Origin: Neobacillus cucumis
GTDB lineage: Bacteria > Bacillota > Bacilli > Bacillales_B > DSM-18226
Reading direction: 5' to 3'
NCBI RefSeq assembly: GCF_023715505.1
Contig: NZ_JAMBOH010000032.1
Location: 1 to 61,590 of the forward strand
Length of the DNA: 61,590 bases
A program made the position numbers and the translations under genes. The notes beneath the pieces were generated by a model, which saw nothing but the letters and a program-made list of their open reading frames with translations, was not told the DNA's origin and did no database searches. Shown here in pieces: positions 60,448-61,590 of this stretch; positions within the stretch are counted from its first letter, which is position 1, and each line of letters starts with the position of its first letter.

Positions 60448-60484
60448 GGGTAGAATCAGGAAAATGCGGATTTACAACGCTAAG
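60445..60484 (+). repeat. GCGGATTTACAACG repeat, copy C
   Basis: TAGGGGTAGAATCAGG then AAAATGCGGATTTACAACG and CTAAG. It starts in the stop codon of the small coupled gene and is followed after 15 bp by a terminator, as copy A is. Confidence 0.9.
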
Positions 60485-60498
60485 AAGTTTTAATCCAT

Positions 60499-60542
60499 AA
60501 AAAAAGCCGATTCCTTAATTCCACAGGAAATCGGCTTTTTTT
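60499..60542. terminator. Long bidirectional terminator
   Basis: AAAAAAAGCCGATT(CC) pairs with GGAAATCGGCTTTTTTT. It ends the plus-strand pair of small genes, and from the other side the tRNA operon. Confidence 0.85.
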
Positions 60543-60640
60543 ATTTACCTTGTTGAACTAAAGCTACAGCATTAAAACAATAAAAGCCTACTCATTAACG
60601 AGTGTGCTTATTTTCGTTATCTTTATCCAATTTTACATTT

Positions 60641-60714
60641 ACGTGCCTTAGGGATTCGAACCTCTGACCGTACGCTTAGAAGGCGTCTGCTCTATGCAGC
60701 AGAGCTAAACCGCC
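60641..60714 (-). pseudogene. Degenerate tRNA-Arg (UCU) gene
   Basis: Anticodon arm ACGC-CTTCTAA-GCGT gives UCU, and the D and T arms are recognisable. The acceptor strands do not pair (5' GGCGGTT against 3' AAGGCAC), the T stem has mismatches, and no CCA is encoded. Probably not functional. Last of the tRNA cluster. Confidence 0.65.
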
Positions 60715-60733
60715 ATCTTTCAATAAAAACGAA

Positions 60734-60806
60734 TGGAGTCTAGGGGGATCGAACCCCTGACCTCCTGCGTGCAAAGCAGGCGCTCTCCCAGCTGAGCTAA
60801 GACCCC
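60734..60806 (-). tRNA. tRNA-Ala (UGC)
   Basis: Cloverleaf intact: acceptor GGGGTCT/AGACTCC with one G-U pair, anticodon loop TTTGCAC with TGC, T loop TTCGATC. CCA is not encoded. Confidence 0.93.
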
Positions 60807-60828
60807 ATGTTATTAATATCAATTCTCA

Positions 60829-60849
60829 ACTGGTCGGGAAGACAGGATT
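60829..60849 (+). repeat. tRNA-Pro 3' end matching 55504-55524
   Basis: The exact 21-bp partner of the copy at 55504, here within and next to the tRNA-Pro 3' end (minus strand). Candidate second att site. Confidence 0.7.
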
Positions 60850-60907
60850 CGAACATGCGACCCCTTGGTACCAAACCAAGTGCTCTGCCAAGCTTAGCTA
60901 CTTCCCG
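60831..60907 (-). tRNA. tRNA-Pro (UGG)
   Basis: Acceptor CGGGAAG/CTTCCCG, anticodon TGG in loop TTTGGTA, T loop TTCGAAT, CCA encoded (60831-60833). Confidence 0.93.
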
Positions 60908-60946
60908 TTCAATTGAAAGTTATTTTGCTGGCGCAAAATACTATAG

Positions 60947-61019
60947 TGAGCCATGAAGGACTCGAACCTTCGACCCTCTGATTAAAAGTCAGATGCTCTA
61001 CCGACTGAGCTAATGGCTC
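60947..61019 (-). tRNA. tRNA-Lys (UUU)
   Basis: Acceptor GAGCCAT/ATGGCTC, anticodon TTT in loop CTTTTAA, T loop TTCGAGT. CCA is not encoded. Confidence 0.95.
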
Positions 61020-61039
61020 AAAAAGTCAAAAAAAATAAA

Positions 61040-61115
61040 TGGTGGAGGATGACGGGATCGAACCGCCGACCCTCTGCTTGTAAGGCAGATGCTCTCCCAG
61101 CTGAGCTAATCCTCC
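61040..61115 (-). tRNA. tRNA-Val (UAC)
   Basis: Acceptor GGAGGAT/ATCCTCC, anticodon TAC in loop CTTACAA, T loop TTCGATC, CCA encoded (61040-61042). Confidence 0.95.
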
Positions 61116-61153
61116 AGTAAATGATAGTTATTTTCGCTATCGCGAGTAATTGA

Positions 61154-61225
61154 TGACCCCTACGGGATTCGAACCCGTGTTACCGCCGTGAAAGGGCGGT
61201 GTCTTAACCGCTTGACCAAGGGGCC
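61154..61225 (-). tRNA. tRNA-Glu (UUC)
   Basis: Acceptor GGCCCCT/AGGGGTC with one G-U pair, anticodon TTC in loop CTTTCAC, T loop TTCGAAT. CCA is not encoded. First tRNA after 5S. Confidence 0.94.
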
Positions 61226-61249
61226 TAAGTGTAATTTCTGCAAAATAAT

Positions 61250-61265
61250 AGCCCCAAAAGGGGCT
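61250..61265 (-). terminator. Hairpin between 5S rRNA and tRNA-Glu
   Basis: AGCCCC-AAAA-GGGGCT with a T-rich tail on the minus strand. May attenuate transcription or guide processing. Confidence 0.5.
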
Positions 61266-61268
61266 TTA

Positions 61269-61384
<116 letters not shown>

Positions 61385-61466
61385 CTATTTAATTTGAGAG
61401 ATCATTCTCTCAAAACTAGATAATATAGAAGAAATTAGGTAAAAACGAGTTCATCTTAAAAAGTTT

Positions 61467-61590
<124 letters not shown>

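Overview
The window comes from a low-GC, spore-forming member of the Bacillaceae. The evidence is a clpE gene with a perfect CtsR box, two ScoC/Hpr-type MarR regulators, a GerA-family germinant receptor, gapN, Gram-positive ribosome binding sites throughout, and an rRNA-tRNA operon end of Bacillus type (23S-5S-Glu-Val-Lys-Pro-Ala-Arg). I cannot name the species. Many genes are broken, small intergenic repeats are frequent, and remnants of mobile elements are common, so this is a chromosome with substantial decay and recombination.

Layout. 1-13.6 kb is accessory sequence: a tyrosine recombinase, orphan genes (DUF3885, GNAT, SUKH, DUF6429), clpE, a ScoC paralogue, a second tyrosine recombinase with unusual flanks, several decayed genes, and about 1.3 kb of AT-rich palindromic DNA. 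13.7-16 kb holds a LysM-GMC oxidoreductase and a broken plasmid-type gene. 16.1-23.9 kb is a sugar/uronate locus: GntR regulator, broken uxuA, ABC sugar importer, aldo/keto reductase and MBL hydrolase, with operator half-sites TGTAACAT at three places. 24-26.7 kb has gapN and an orphan sugar-binding protein. 27-32.5 kb is a complete sorbitol PTS operon in the order dehydrogenase-R-M-IIC-IIBC-IIA, the same order as gutFRMCBA of Lactobacillus casei. 33.1-37.1 kb is a germinant receptor whose B subunit lies tail-to-tail against the C and A subunits. 37.2-44.9 kb has the second ScoC paralogue, a frameshifted MerR gene, a third tyrosine recombinase, a YeiH/LysR pair, and DUF302 and P450 wrecks. 44.9-55.4 kb is the urea island: ureABCEFGD, a sodium:solute symporter with a small membrane partner, and a divergent 948-residue regulator. 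55.4-60.8 kb is a small-gene accessory region between two direct copies of a tRNA-Pro 3' end; it holds a serine recombinase, a fragment of another, an Ltp-domain protein and an ATP-dependent DNA ligase. 60.6-61.6 kb is the tRNA/5S/23S cluster, all on the minus strand.

Most interesting points. (1) The urea-locus regulator joins a UrtA/AmiC-like ligand-binding domain to an AAA+ domain that lacks GAFTGA and the Walker B glutamate, and to a Fis-type HTH. Its promoter region holds a good -24/-12 element and TGTTCA repeats. (2) Two tyrosine-recombinase cassettes, 28 kb apart and in opposite orientation, each have an inverted repeat with a 7-bp spacer upstream (inner bases GATAA-N7-TTATC) and share a similar segment of about 90 bp just downstream. 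(3) There are several dispersed repeat families, including four copies of an element with core GCGGATTTACAACG and five exactly or nearly 21-bp-phased octamers upstream of ureA. All functional statements rest on reading the sequence and on general family knowledge; no database search was made.
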